From: an uncultured Ruminococcus sp.
GTDB lineage: Bacteria > Bacillota > Clostridia > Oscillospirales > Acutalibacteraceae
Direction of reading: 5' to 3'
Assembly (NCBI GenBank): GCA_910585865.1
Contig: CAJUGO010000010.1
Span: 4,002 to 68,001 of the forward strand
DNA: 64,000 nucleotides
Below the pieces are notes generated by a model that was not told the DNA's origin, did no database searches, and was given only the letters and a program-made list of their open reading frames with translations. Within the stretch, counting starts at the first letter, position 1, and the number at the start of each line of letters is the position of its first letter. The translations under genes were made by a program, and so were the position numbers. This document shows, piece after piece, positions 50,871 to 58,963 of this stretch.

Positions 50871-51548
50871 TTATAAAGCATACTTTTTTGCAAAATAAGT
50901 TTTTGTAAAGGACTCTATATAATTTACAGTTATTATTAATGAAAAAAGATATTCAGTAACACTGACAAGCCAATTTAAACTTATAGTAAAAGTATCTCTA
51001 AAAAGTATCATTAACAGAGGTCTTGTGAAAATAACAAGTGCCGGAGCTATAAAAGAAAAAGAATACCCTGATATCTGTCCATGAACAATAGCTTCAATAT
51101 TCGGTAATTTCTTTTTAAACAGATATTTTTTATACAATAAAATGCAAGAGCCATAAACCAATAATTTGATTAATATTGTACAGATATTAACAATATTAAA
51201 TTCAAAATCATTAAAACAAGATAAGAAAAATAATGTTACGGAAATGTAAAAAAAAGTTAATCCACGTATTAAAATTACACTCCATTTTGTTCTATGACGA
51301 TAGATTACAAAAGATATTACTGCCATTACAAGTGACAGTGCTGTTGCTGCAATAATAACAGGAACTACACGATCATCTAAAAAAGATACTTCATCAAATC
51401 CGTATTTTTGTACATCGAATATTACAAATGCTGTAGGTATTACCATTATGTAGCTATAAGCAAAATAGCTTAACGCTTTAAAAATTATGTCAGTAAGGTT
51501 CATTGACATATAACGATCATTTATAAATGTTATAATTTGTTTTTTCAT
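50871..51548 (-). CDS. Six-span membrane protein, paralogue of 61805-62479
   Basis: A 225-residue protein with about six spans and a conserved C-terminal tail FTKTYFAKKYAL; the protein at 61805-62479 ends FMKTYYAKKYSL and shares the first-loop pattern YGFDEVSFLDDRVVP against YGYDSVSFLSEDVLP. The two are clear but diverged paralogues. No known family is recognised. Both lie downstream of Rhs tip ends and of the duplicated four-span protein, so I take it as a candidate immunity protein. Confidence 0.7.
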   Translation of the reverse strand: MKKQIITFINDRYMSMNLTDIIFKALSYFAYSYIMVIPTAFVIFDVQKYGFDEVSFLDDRVVPVIIAATALSLVMAVISFVIYRHRTKWSVILIRGLTFFYISVTLFFLSCFNDFEFNIVNICTILIKLLVYGSCILLYKKYLFKKKLPNIEAIVHGQISGYSFSFIAPALVIFTRPLLMILFRDTFTISLNWLVSVTEYLFSLIITVNYIESFTKTYFAKKYAL

Positions 51549-51842
51549 AATTCACCCTTAAATATAAATAAGTCCCAATAGAGAGATTCATTTTCGTTTT
51601 CTCCTTGCAAAATAAAGCAATGGCATTTGCAGGTATATATTCATAGATACCACACTGCAATAAATGATCTGTATTGATATAATACCCCATCTATGCATAA
51701 TGATTTACAGTTCTACAACTGGAAATAGGTATTATTTATATACTATTGTTCCTGCACATTATGCAATCTTAATTTTTTCAATAAATTCATTCGGTATCTC
51801 ATAAGTACAGTAATTGCCTATAGCAACATTAATAATGATTCT
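51549..51842 (-). other. Gene-poor stretch with a possible gene remnant
   Basis: Near 51763-51840 a minus-strand frame reads NVAIGNYCTYEIPNEFIEKI and ends at a stop, without a start; it may be the tail of a lost gene. Near 51589-51606 an AAGGAG and ATG open a 24-codon frame (MNLSIGTYLYLRVNYEK) that runs into the next gene's start; it might couple translation. Neither can be assigned. Confidence 0.35.
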
Positions 51843-52343
51843 TTAATTAAACGAATGAAAAAAACAAATTAAGTATGGATAAAACATTCACAATAATAAG
51901 TATAATTATACCAGCGCAATATAATATCTTTGCAAGATACGGAAATTTTTTATATGTAAGTGCACCAAATAAAAGCAACATAAATGCAAATAGTAATCCG
52001 CAAAAACTGTAATACATTGAAAAGGACAAATCCCTTAGCAACCCCGTATGAACAAATTTAGCAAAAATATCAATAAATAAAAAACATAGAATTGCTGACA
52101 GAATCTTTTTTCTTTTTGAATATTTAATGACTTTATTACGATTGATTTTAAGAAAGGAATAATCCATACATAAACTTAGAAAAAATAACATTGAAAACAG
52201 CATATTTATGATTATGTTTTGCTTTATCGGAATACATACAACAAGTATTGATAAAGAACTTATTACAAATAAATTTAATGTAAAAAATAATATCGGCTTA
52301 TTGATAATTTTATTTATTATTTTCATCCCCATATTTCCTCCCA
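51843..52343. repeat. 500-bp duplication, copy 1
   Basis: From TTAATTAAACGAATG to the Rhs stop region this block matches 62622-63122 with an offset of 10779. Reading base by base I found a single difference (TTGATAATTTT against TTGAAAATTTT near 52303) before the copies part around 52345. Identity this high means recent duplication or gene conversion. Confidence 0.9.
51847..52332 (-). CDS. Four-span membrane protein, candidate immunity (copy 1)
   Basis: 161 residues from ATG 52332, a few bases after GGGAGG; it overlaps the stop of the Rhs fragment by ten bases, so translation is coupled. Four or five spans (KPILFFTLNLFVISSLSILV, IINMLFSMLFFLSLCMDYSF and others). It lies in a 500-base block that is almost identical to 62622-63122. 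No family is recognised. Position right after a tip end, in both copies, makes immunity the best guess. Confidence 0.7.
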   Translation of the reverse strand: MGMKIINKIINKPILFFTLNLFVISSLSILVVCIPIKQNIIINMLFSMLFFLSLCMDYSFLKINRNKVIKYSKRKKILSAILCFLFIDIFAKFVHTGLLRDLSFSMYYSFCGLLFAFMLLLFGALTYKKFPYLAKILYCAGIIILIIVNVLSILNLFFSFV

Positions 52344-52589
52344 TCTCTTCCACATATAATTAGGATCATAACAGTTAACCGGGTTATTCCTGCAATACGC
52401 TGACATATTTGCATCAAGAATATCTCCGCCCGACTGGAAATAACCGTCAGCATTAACAAAGCGGTGAGTAACAGGATCGTAGTATCTTGACATCAGGTAA
52501 TAAAGTCCTGTTTCACTGTCGAGATAATACCCTCTGTATCGGAACGGATTAAGGTTGCTATATGTGTCGCACTTGTTATCGCACTTCAC
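52323..52589 (-). pseudogene. Rhs core end fused to a tip tail, toxin body deleted
   Basis: Residues 13-70 are the conserved Rhs core end (NLNPFRYRGYYLDSETGLYY, RYYDPVTHRFVNADGYFQSG, MSAYCRNNPVNCYDPN). Directly after it come the last eleven residues of a tip, YMWKRWEEIWG, as at the end of the tip at 63102. The whole toxin body between them is missing. The first twelve residues (KCDNKCDTYS) are not Rhs and come from the junction sequence that also occurs near 58675. It has no upstream core, so it is an orphan piece. Confidence 0.8.
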
Positions 52590-52795
52590 TTTTCATCTGT
52601 TACAGAATACGTTCTGCCGTTTAATTGTATTCACCAGCAAATTCCCCGCCAAAACCGTAATTATCCTTTAAAATCGCAAAAATTCCCCTCATCATTTTCA
52701 TCTGTTATAAAAGATATATTTTCGTAATTATTCTTTAAAGCGTTTGTCTCAAATATTTTCAATAAAGAATCATCTTTGCAATAAATTAACACATA
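52572..52795. repeat. Junction repeat, copy 1 (matches 58675-58898)
   Basis: This block, covering the 3' part of the DUF2691-like gene and the bases up to the next Rhs piece, recurs at 58675 with an offset of 6103 and no difference I could find up to AACACATA. It marks a recombination boundary between modules. Confidence 0.85.
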
Positions 52796-53152
52796 AGAAT
52801 TATCATATATATCAATCAAAATTTCAAAATCACTCTCTAAAAAATCATTGTAGCTATTCATATAAACAATATCATCTAGTTTATTTTTTGATGCACCCAT
52901 AGCCAAAAAAATCACATAGTATTCTGGTTCGTTGATTATATGTTTTAGTTTTTTGCCTTCCAGAAAACAATCATCAGGGAACAAATGAGGAGACTTCAAC
53001 TGAATAGCATTAAATTCATCTGTAATTTTAAATGCATCAACATAATTCACTTGCCACCAATATGTATCTATTGGTACCTTTTCAAAAATTTCTTTGAGAT
53101 ATTGCCCGTATTCGTTTGGTATTTCAAAAGATATTCCTCTAATCATATTCAT
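52661..53152 (-). CDS. DUF2691-like protein, candidate immunity
   Basis: A 163-residue soluble protein; the ATG two codons in (53146) has the better spacing from GGAG. The start MIRGISFEIPNEYGQYLKEI matches my recollection of the DUF2691 family, and the rest is acidic with YYVIFLAMGASKNKLDDIVY and FEILIDIYDNSYVLIYCKDD. It lies between a tip remnant's membrane genes and the Rhs piece at 52323. A degraded copy of its 3' part sits at 58675-58921. Acidic, small and linked to Rhs pieces, so an immunity role is plausible. Family assignment is moderate. Confidence 0.6.
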   Translation of the reverse strand: MNMIRGISFEIPNEYGQYLKEIFEKVPIDTYWWQVNYVDAFKITDEFNAIQLKSPHLFPDDCFLEGKKLKHIINEPEYYVIFLAMGASKNKLDDIVYMNSYNDFLESDFEILIDIYDNSYVLIYCKDDSLLKIFETNALKNNYENISFITDENDEGNFCDFKG

Positions 53153-53200
53153 AACTCCACTTAATAACCAATCACATATACAATCAGTTTATCATTACCA

Positions 53201-53256
53201 TGCCGTTTTTAACGGTTACAGCAAAGAGATTTATTTTGCCATTCCAAAAAGAGCAA
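53201..53256. repeat. 56-bp module-end repeat, copy 1
   Basis: This block contains the 3' end of the membrane gene at 53231 (it encodes ALFGMAK and stop) and 30 bases after it. It recurs at 61749-61804 with one mismatch, where the gene body in front is a different one. Confidence 0.85.
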
Positions 53257-53668
53257 AAATGCCAACCAAAATTGATATTGCAAACATGATAATGCCTATT
53301 ATTTTTATCTGTTTATTATTAACGACTCTTGATGCTGCCAAAAAGCCATTAAATTCCAGATACCCCATCGTATACTCATATGATATTAAACAAACATTTG
53401 GTATATTTATAAGAGGTTTAACAATTATCATAGCAATATAAAAAACACCCAGCATAACAAATGCAAAAACAGCTACAGGTTTAGAGGTTTCATTAAAACT
53501 GCTATATAATTTTTTTGATACCCATAAAATCCCCAAAATCAGTAAAATATATATAATTAAATTCAACCAAACAGGGAATTTTACCAACATCAAAACTATT
53601 CCCAGAACAAGTATAAACGTTGTTCCACCCAGCAAAATAAATATATTTTTTATATTAGCAGTGTTCAT
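53231..53668 (-). CDS. Four-span membrane protein
   Basis: 145 residues from ATG 53668 (MNTANIKNIFILLGGTTFIL), after GGTGAGAAG; the longer upstream frame overlaps the preceding gene and has no ribosome site. Four spans, with a soluble loop (NIPNVCLISYEYTMGYLEFN) between spans 3 and 4, ending ILVGIFALFGMAK. No family is recognised. It is the second of two membrane proteins after the tip remnant at 54214. The tail is conserved as a 56-bp repeat elsewhere. Confidence 0.65.
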   Translation of the reverse strand: MNTANIKNIFILLGGTTFILVLGIVLMLVKFPVWLNLIIYILLILGILWVSKKLYSSFNETSKPVAVFAFVMLGVFYIAMIIVKPLINIPNVCLISYEYTMGYLEFNGFLAASRVVNNKQIKIIGIIMFAISILVGIFALFGMAK

Positions 53669-53700
53669 CTTCTCACCATTTTTCTTAATACATAATAAGA

Positions 53701-54207
53701 TTACACTGAAGTAAAATCTAAAGGAATAAATACATTTACAAACCCAAATAAATATGGTCCAAATGCCACAAAAAACTTCCAAAGCTTTAATTTTGAAATA
53801 ATATATGTATATTTTTTATTTTGGTAATCAACTAAGTCATCTTTTTCCTGTAAAATATTAATAATGCTGTTAGCAAAAATTAATAATGCAGCGCCTATCC
53901 AAATGACTGTAACAGAAAGGTGTATTCCAACCATTTTTAGACTGATTAAAATCATTGGAGACCCCAAGACACTCGATATGATTATTAACAATACACAATC
54001 CTTGATGTTAACTGAATTGCAATACTTATTGGTAACAAATGCATACCATGAAAGACAAGCCATTGCTGAAACCGCAAAAATCATACCATTTACCAACGTG
54101 TTATTTTTACTAATAACACCAAAAAATGTCAGCAAAAATGTTATCACGAAAACTATTGCGCCAACCATTTGAAATACAAATGTATTCAAAAGTAATTTTT
54201 TGTTCAT
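53701..54207 (-). CDS. Membrane protein after tip remnant, candidate immunity
   Basis: A 168-residue protein with four or five spans: LLLNTFVFQMVGAIVFVITF, GMIFAVSAMACLSWYAFVTN, CVLLIIISSVLGSPMILISL, VTVIWIGAALLIFANSIINI and a last hydrophobic segment near the C-terminus. It starts six bases after the stop of the tip remnant at 54214. The pattern SKLKLWKFFVAFGPYLFG is similar in place to ALTSTKNYFKFFIALGMFGL in the protein at 54930, so the two may be distant relatives. Immunity role is inferred from position. Confidence 0.65.
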   Translation of the reverse strand: MNKKLLLNTFVFQMVGAIVFVITFLLTFFGVISKNNTLVNGMIFAVSAMACLSWYAFVTNKYCNSVNIKDCVLLIIISSVLGSPMILISLKMVGIHLSVTVIWIGAALLIFANSIINILQEKDDLVDYQNKKYTYIISKLKLWKFFVAFGPYLFGFVNVFIPLDFTSV

Positions 54208-54213
54208 ATTATA

Positions 54214-54405
54214 TCACCATATTTCGTTTATTTTATTTGCAAAATGTTTATAATTAAAACCTACGCTAAACGATCCTCCAACCAGAAAATATGCGCTTTC
54301 ACTATAACTGATACAATTAGCTCCAGCAATACAAGTGTCCTCTCCTGATATAAAAGAATGGAATGAAGATAATTCACCACTCATATCAATATCCCATTTA
54401 GACAA
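54214..54405 (-). pseudogene. Rhs tip remnant, aromatic-tail type
   Basis: Sixty-three residues with no usable start: MSKWDIDMSGELSSFHSF, then GANCISYSESAYFLVGGSFS and VGFNYKHFANKINEIW. The last 30 residues align in pattern with the tip ends at 55496 (GFSAEAYFIIGGSVGVSWNL) and 63102 (IFSADFYCIVGGNVTFSFNH). No Rhs core is attached. A membrane protein gene follows after six bases. Confidence 0.7.
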
Positions 54406-54479
54406 TGGATGCTGTTGTATTTCCCGTTACAAAATCGGTATAGTACAGGTTGGATTTTCCGTAACAATATTTAAGAGGA

Positions 54480-54907
54480 TTACACTTTATGTATAGGTTT
54501 TGCTCGATAATATGTAACGATTATTATTATAGCAACTGTTAAGGCAACAGAAAATGAGACTGCAACATAATTAAGCGAAATAATATTAATTTTTAGCGAT
54601 GATAATATCGCCATAGGCATGACCGAAATCAAAAAGAAAATATCAACAGCTGATATAATAATTCCGAAAGCAGAAATATAGATAACATTTTGCTTTTCTA
54701 AAATATTATTTTTTTGGCAAATATAGCCATTATTGCACCGGGAATTGAAAGCAAAAACGCAACAGTAATAATTAATATCAGTGCAACTTCGGATACATGA
54801 TTCATCGGTATATTTACACCAATAATAAACACAATCCATATTATCATACAAAATATTATTGAAAGAATTGATTGAATTAAAGAAATATCGTTTTTATTTT
54901 GTTGCAT
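54480..54907 (-). pseudogene. Frameshifted four-span membrane gene
   Basis: Two overlapping frames make one protein: the first, from 54907, reads MQQNKNDISLIQSILSIIFC to IMAIFAKKIIF and stops; the second continues NNILEKQNVIYISAFGIIIS to YYRAKPIHKV at 54480. The switch falls on a run of seven A on the minus strand (54709-54715); one added A restores a frame of about 142 residues with four spans. It may be a dead gene, a phase-variable one or a sequencing error. It follows another membrane gene, without a tip of its own. Confidence 0.7.
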
Positions 54908-54929
54908 AAATATATTCTCCTATATTTTA

Positions 54930-55487
54930 TCAGCTGACCATCTGTTGCATAACAAGCATTTGATATGGCATACTCATATCAATAACCGGCAGTACAGTAT
55001 TTATTATTACACAAATTATTCCGCCTGCAAGTCCAAACATTCCTAAAGCAATAAAAAATTTAAAATAATTTTTTGTACTGGTAAGAGCATTTTTGTTGAT
55101 ATTATACATTACTTTTTTATTTTTCGATTTTAATATAAAGCCTAAATATACTAAGTGTTTTGCCCCAAATAAAAACTCAAAGGCAGCGCACACGCTGTTA
55201 TTTACACCCTTTTGTCCTACAAAATCAAAAACAGGCAGAATATATACTGTATATAACAGTACGAAATACAAAATACACAATATATCATTCATATAATTTA
55301 AACCTTCAGCATTATCTCTGTATGAAAACATCATACTGATTATTACAATCATAATTGTTAAAACTGCAATAATTAATGTTATAGCAAAATTATCTCCAAT
55401 TAAAACATATGATAATCTTGTAAAAATTAAAAGAATGATACCTATAGCAAAAGTTATAGTGTCTATAATTAAAAGTCGTTTATTCAT
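54930..55487 (-). CDS. Membrane protein after tip remnant, candidate immunity
   Basis: 185 residues from ATG 55487, five bases after GGAGG. Five or six spans: LLIIDTITFAIGIILLIFTR, FAITLIIAVLTIMIVIISMM, ILCILYFVLLYTVYILPVFD, AAFEFLFGAKHLVYLGFILK and FFIALGMFGLAGGIICVIIN. The ribosome site overlaps the stop of the tip remnant just upstream. No family recognised; position suggests immunity to that tip. Confidence 0.65.
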   Translation of the reverse strand: MNKRLLIIDTITFAIGIILLIFTRLSYVLIGDNFAITLIIAVLTIMIVIISMMFSYRDNAEGLNYMNDILCILYFVLLYTVYILPVFDFVGQKGVNNSVCAAFEFLFGAKHLVYLGFILKSKNKKVMYNINKNALTSTKNYFKFFIALGMFGLAGGIICVIINTVLPVIDMSMPYQMLVMQQMVS

Positions 55488-55495
55488 TTTTCCTC

Positions 55496-55615
55496 CTAAG
55501 ACCAAATTTCTACCCAGCGATTAGCAATATAATCCAAATTCCAACTCACTCCAACTGAGCCACCTATTATAAAATATGCTTCTGCAGAAAATCCGATTGA
55601 GTTTTGTTGAAACAA
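55496..55615 (-). pseudogene. Rhs tip remnant, aromatic-tail type
   Basis: A short frame with no start reads GFSAEAYFIIGGSVGVSWNL, DYIANRWVEIWS and TAG at 55496-55498. It is only the tail of a tip; the body and core are gone. It closely resembles the tip ends at 54214 and 63102, which shows the tail is kept while the body in front is replaced or lost. Confidence 0.7.
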
Positions 55616-55641
55616 CCATGCAATAACCTATCATTTAAAGC

Positions 55642-56274
55642 TTAGTGATATGCGATTGTTTTATTAATATATTTTAACAAAAAGACTTTGAGTAAATTAA
55701 GACTTCCAATACTTGTAATAAACGACAGTAGTAACAAAAGTATTGAAACCAGCAAAATAGCATTATTGTTTGAAATATCTTGTAAAAATAATTTAGCAAA
55801 TAACAGACCGCATCCACTGCCAACAAAAGAAAAAAGAAATGATTTTTTCGCACTTGATTGAATATTATATTTGTTACATTTAATATTATAAAAAACCAAT
55901 ATTAAAAAAGTACAAACACATAAAATAAGTAGCGCTAAGAAAATTAGAGATAAACTCCAGTTGACATCTACTAGTAATGTCAACACTCTGTAAGCAGCTT
56001 GATTTAGTATTATTGAAACATATAAACAAAACAAACCATCACATAAATAGCGTGATATTTTTTTGCTTGAAAATTTAATCATTAAAGTTCCAAATACTGC
56101 ACTGATTGCAATATCAAAAAATATTATTATGTATATTATCAACCAAGAAAACTCTCCGATGCAGCACAAAGCACTCAATACCCAAACTAACACTATTCTT
56201 ATTAAACACTGTTTTATGCTAAATGGAGTATAATTATAATTCATAAATGAAATAATACTTTCTCTTTTTACCAC
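55642..56274 (-). CDS. Six-span membrane protein, candidate immunity to the glycine-zipper tip
   Basis: 210 residues from a GTG at 56274, ten bases after GAAGGAG; it overlaps the stop of the tip gene by seven bases. About six spans, among them IVLVWVLSALCCIGEFSWLI, SLIFLALLILCVCTFLILVF and ILLVSILLLLLSFITSIGSL. No family recognised. The overlap is the common arrangement for toxin and immunity pairs, and a membrane partner fits a pore-forming tip. Confidence 0.65.
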   Translation of the reverse strand: MVKRESIISFMNYNYTPFSIKQCLIRIVLVWVLSALCCIGEFSWLIIYIIIFFDIAISAVFGTLMIKFSSKKISRYLCDGLFCLYVSIILNQAAYRVLTLLVDVNWSLSLIFLALLILCVCTFLILVFYNIKCNKYNIQSSAKKSFLFSFVGSGCGLLFAKLFLQDISNNNAILLVSILLLLLSFITSIGSLNLLKVFLLKYINKTIAYH

Positions 56275-56768
56275 AAATTATTCACTCCTTCTTTTGCCCA
56301 ATCTCTTGCTGTTTTGCCATTATAAGGAATAACATCTGTAAATACATAAATTGCAACTCCAAATATAAACCCAGCTCCTGCACCAATGATATTTCCCAAA
56401 CCAGGACATATTGTACCAATAACATTGCCAATTGCGCTACCCGCAGCACCTGCCGCCAAAACACTTCCTCCCGAAACAACCAAATCCACAGCCGCGTCTG
56501 AAGACACCTTATTCCAAGCTGCACCAGCCTGGATATTATCATATATACCAGTACCTGCATCTATTGCAACACTTGCAATCGCAATTGAATTACCAATACC
56601 TTTAAATATTTTGACTGTTTTGCTGATTCTTACACTGCTGCTGTCGTAGCCGTAGCTTATACTGCTGTCACCGGTATGTAATGTTGACAGCTGTCTGCCG
56701 TTCTTCCATGTCATTGTCATTCCGTCGCGATATGTAAGCGGATTGCCGATCGCATCATAGGTTATCAT
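56268..56768 (-). CDS. Truncated Rhs core joined to a glycine-zipper tip
   Basis: Residues 1-50 are Rhs YD-repeat core (MITYDAIGNPLTYRDGMTMT, WKNGRQLSTL, YGYDSSSVRISKTV). The core then breaks off before the usual RYYDP end and joins a tip: KIFKGIGNSIAIASVAIDAG, then VVSGGSVLAAGAAGSAIGNV and IGAGAGFIFGVAIYVFTDVI, and the end GKTARDWAKEGVNNLW. The Gly/Ala zipper over 70 residues suggests membrane insertion. The conserved Rhs cut site motif is absent, so even if made it could not be processed as a normal tip. Upstream core is frameshifted. Confidence 0.75.
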   Translation of the reverse strand: MITYDAIGNPLTYRDGMTMTWKNGRQLSTLHTGDSSISYGYDSSSVRISKTVKIFKGIGNSIAIASVAIDAGTGIYDNIQAGAAWNKVSSDAAVDLVVSGGSVLAAGAAGSAIGNVIGTICPGLGNIIGAGAGFIFGVAIYVFTDVIPYNGKTARDWAKEGVNNLW

Positions 56769-56995
56769 CTGCCCATCGTGGCTTGTCAGCTTGTCCTTGC
56801 AGTTCGATCATCATACGAATTTGTTATCGTCTTCATATCATACGAAGTATTAATCGGGGTGTTCTTAAAGCTTGTCTCACTCTTTATATTTCCTTCATAA
56901 TCAACTATACATACAACAACTGTTGTTTATGTGATCCTGTATATATGTGAGCTGACCCATTGCATTATACGTGTAAGGTGTACAGCTTTCTTTCG
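56769..56995 (-). pseudogene. Frameshifted Rhs core in front of the glycine-zipper tip
   Basis: Core phrases appear in different frames: KESCTPYTYNAMGQLTYIQD, then VDYEGNIKSETSFKNTPINT followed by SYDMKTITNSYDD, then KDKLTSHDGQMIT leading into the next frame. At least two frame changes and in-frame stops separate them, so the Rhs gene here is dead. It is cut at 56995 by the M16 peptidase module. Confidence 0.75.
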
Positions 56996-57005
56996 CTTGA
57001 GATGC

Positions 57006-58268
57006 TTAACTAAGATCTTCTAAATGCTTTATAACGGTATTACGGTTGAGATTTGTTTCAATTAAAAATGATATATTTTGGTTGCATATTATTTCGCTAG
57101 CATATTCTTGCAAATCTTCAACAGAAATTTTTTCGTATTTTACTTTAATCTCTTGTGGTTCGGATAAAACAGACGATAATACAAAATCACACAATACATA
57201 TCTGCTGTTTAATGCTTTATTGTTGTCGTAATCCATTAATTGATTACGAGTGAAAAAATTAATTGTTGTACAATAATTATATTTATTGATATACTTTTTC
57301 AAGTTTAAAAGAATTTTTAATAAATGTGTCATACAATCAAAAAAATCATAGTTTCTTATGTCAAAAGAAATTGATAGCCTGTAAAACCCGCAAAAGCAAA
57401 TTAAATCAGTATAAATTTCATCAGTAAATCCGTATTTTTCACACAATATAGATGACAAAATACTTCCACAGCCTTCTCCTAACATTGATGACAAAAGCCT
57501 TATGGTTTCGTAATTGTATTCATTTTTAATATCTAAAAAAACAGTTACATCGCAGTTTTCAGATTCATTATAAAGAATAGTATATTTGTTTTCCTTATTG
57601 CGACTGCAAAAATTTATCGGCAGACAAACAATAGGCTTAACAATATTTCCACTATTATCTATGTTTGATAATATCCTCTTAACCATGCTAAAATCATTAT
57701 CATTATAATTTCCTGTTACCGCTATGAAAGAATTGTTGCAACAAAAATACTTGTCTTTCCACATATTAATCTCATTTGCTGACAACCTTTGAACAGACTC
57801 AACTGTTCCCATAATAGGACGCTCATAGGCTGTGCCGCTGAAATATTTACCGTCAAGCCAATTTCGATAGGATTGGCTGCTGTTTTCAATTTGCTTATAT
57901 ACAATCCTTTTTTCATCAATTATACAGTTATCATTCCAATGAAATTTATTAAGACATTTTGTAATGAGTATAAAAGCCTCCACAAAAAAATCTGGTACAA
58001 CGGTTATTGAAAAACTTACATAATCATTATAGGTTGAGCCTGTAATTTCTGCGCCTAATGACATCATGCTAAAATATAGCTCGTCTTGCGACAAATCATA
58101 CCAACGTCTAAAAAATAAATGTTCAACTAAATGAGTTATGCCCTTGTTCTTATCATTTTCATATAAAGAGCCTGTCCTAAAACTAACACTTATTGTAACG
58201 GAATGAGTATTATCAAGCTTATGTGATACTAAATTAATTCCATTTTTCAGTTTTATTATATTTTTCAT
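57006..58268 (-). CDS. M16-family (insulinase/processing) metallopeptidase
   Basis: A 420-residue inverzincin. The zinc motif HLVEH is at about residues 46-50 (GITHLVEHLFFRR), with the downstream glutamate in the helix DEKRIVYKQIENSSQSY. The N-terminal KLKNGINLVSHKLDNTHSVT and GTVESVQRLSANEINMWKDKYF are also typical. The second M16 half (about 215-420) is diverged and inactive in form, as usual. No signal peptide, so cytosolic. The start is only three bases after the stop of the small protein at 58272, so the two form a unit. It might degrade or process that protein; this is inference. Confidence 0.85.
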   Translation of the reverse strand: MKNIIKLKNGINLVSHKLDNTHSVTISVSFRTGSLYENDKNKGITHLVEHLFFRRWYDLSQDELYFSMMSLGAEITGSTYNDYVSFSITVVPDFFVEAFILITKCLNKFHWNDNCIIDEKRIVYKQIENSSQSYRNWLDGKYFSGTAYERPIMGTVESVQRLSANEINMWKDKYFCCNNSFIAVTGNYNDNDFSMVKRILSNIDNSGNIVKPIVCLPINFCSRNKENKYTILYNESENCDVTVFLDIKNEYNYETIRLLSSMLGEGCGSILSSILCEKYGFTDEIYTDLICFCGFYRLSISFDIRNYDFFDCMTHLLKILLNLKKYINKYNYCTTINFFTRNQLMDYDNNKALNSRYVLCDFVLSSVLSEPQEIKVKYEKISVEDLQEYASEIICNQNISFLIETNLNRNTVIKHLEDLS

Positions 58269-58271
58269 ATT

Positions 58272-58673
58272 TCACCCAAAAACTTTACTCGCACTATCCC
58301 ATACTAAACTTATAGCTGGTATTAATACTGCATCATCAGCAGCTCCAATGCCTGTGACATTATCTGCTATCAAAACAACAGTTGCAACTGCTGCAAAAAT
58401 TAATGTTCCGGTAGATAAAACTCGTTCACCAAATGAAATTTCTTCCACTTTTTTGATTCCATTGCCTTTTGGAATTCTACTATGTTCTTCGCCATTTTTA
58501 TTACCAACATTTCGTTCTCTTTCTCCCGAGGGATGTCTTTTATCAGAGCCTTTTTTCGAAGCTTTTCTTGGTTTAAATTCTCCTCCACGTTTTGCTCTTG
58601 CAATAAAGTCTGGATTATCTTTTTCAAATTGAGCATAAGAAGGATTATTTGTCTTGCTTTTTATATGTGTCAA
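58272..58673 (-). CDS. Orphan tip-like protein coupled to the M16 peptidase
   Basis: A 133-residue protein in two halves. Residues 1-75 are very basic and polar, with RAKRGGEFKPRKASKKGSDK and GERERNVGNKNGEEHSRIPK, a pattern I associate with tips of polymorphic toxins. Residues 83-133 are hydrophobic with VLSTGTLIFAAVATVVLIAD and AVLIPAISLVWDSASKVFG. No Rhs core is attached; the sequence in front is the junction repeat also seen at 52572. The start (ATG or nearby) has no strong ribosome site, so expression is doubtful. Confidence 0.6.
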   Translation of the reverse strand: MTHIKSKTNNPSYAQFEKDNPDFIARAKRGGEFKPRKASKKGSDKRHPSGERERNVGNKNGEEHSRIPKGNGIKKVEEISFGERVLSTGTLIFAAVATVVLIADNVTGIGAADDAVLIPAISLVWDSASKVFG

Positions 58674-58674
58674 A

Positions 58675-58921
58675 CTTGTTATCGCACTTCACTTTTCATC
58701 TGTTACAGAATACGTTCTGCCGTTTAATTGTATTCACCAGCAAATTCCCCGCCAAAACCGTAATTATCCTTTAAAATCGCAAAAATTCCCCTCATCATTT
58801 TCATCTGTTATAAAAGATATATTTTCGTAATTATTCTTTAAAGCGTTTGTCTCAAATATTTTCAATAAAGAATCATCTTTGCAATAAATTAACACATACA
58901 ATCAGTTTATCATTACCATGA
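58675..58921 (-). pseudogene. Junction repeat copy 2 with deleted DUF2691-like gene
   Basis: Bases 58675-58898 repeat 52572-52795; then the sequence jumps to CAATCAGTTTATCATTACCATG, which in the first copy lies at about 53180-53201. The jump joins AACACATA to the downstream flank, removing about 385 bases, that is the 5' two-thirds of the DUF2691-like gene, probably by recombination at a short ACATA repeat. Confidence 0.8.
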
Positions 58922-58963
58922 TAATCTAACAGGTATGTTTACTCTATTTATTGTTTAGATACT

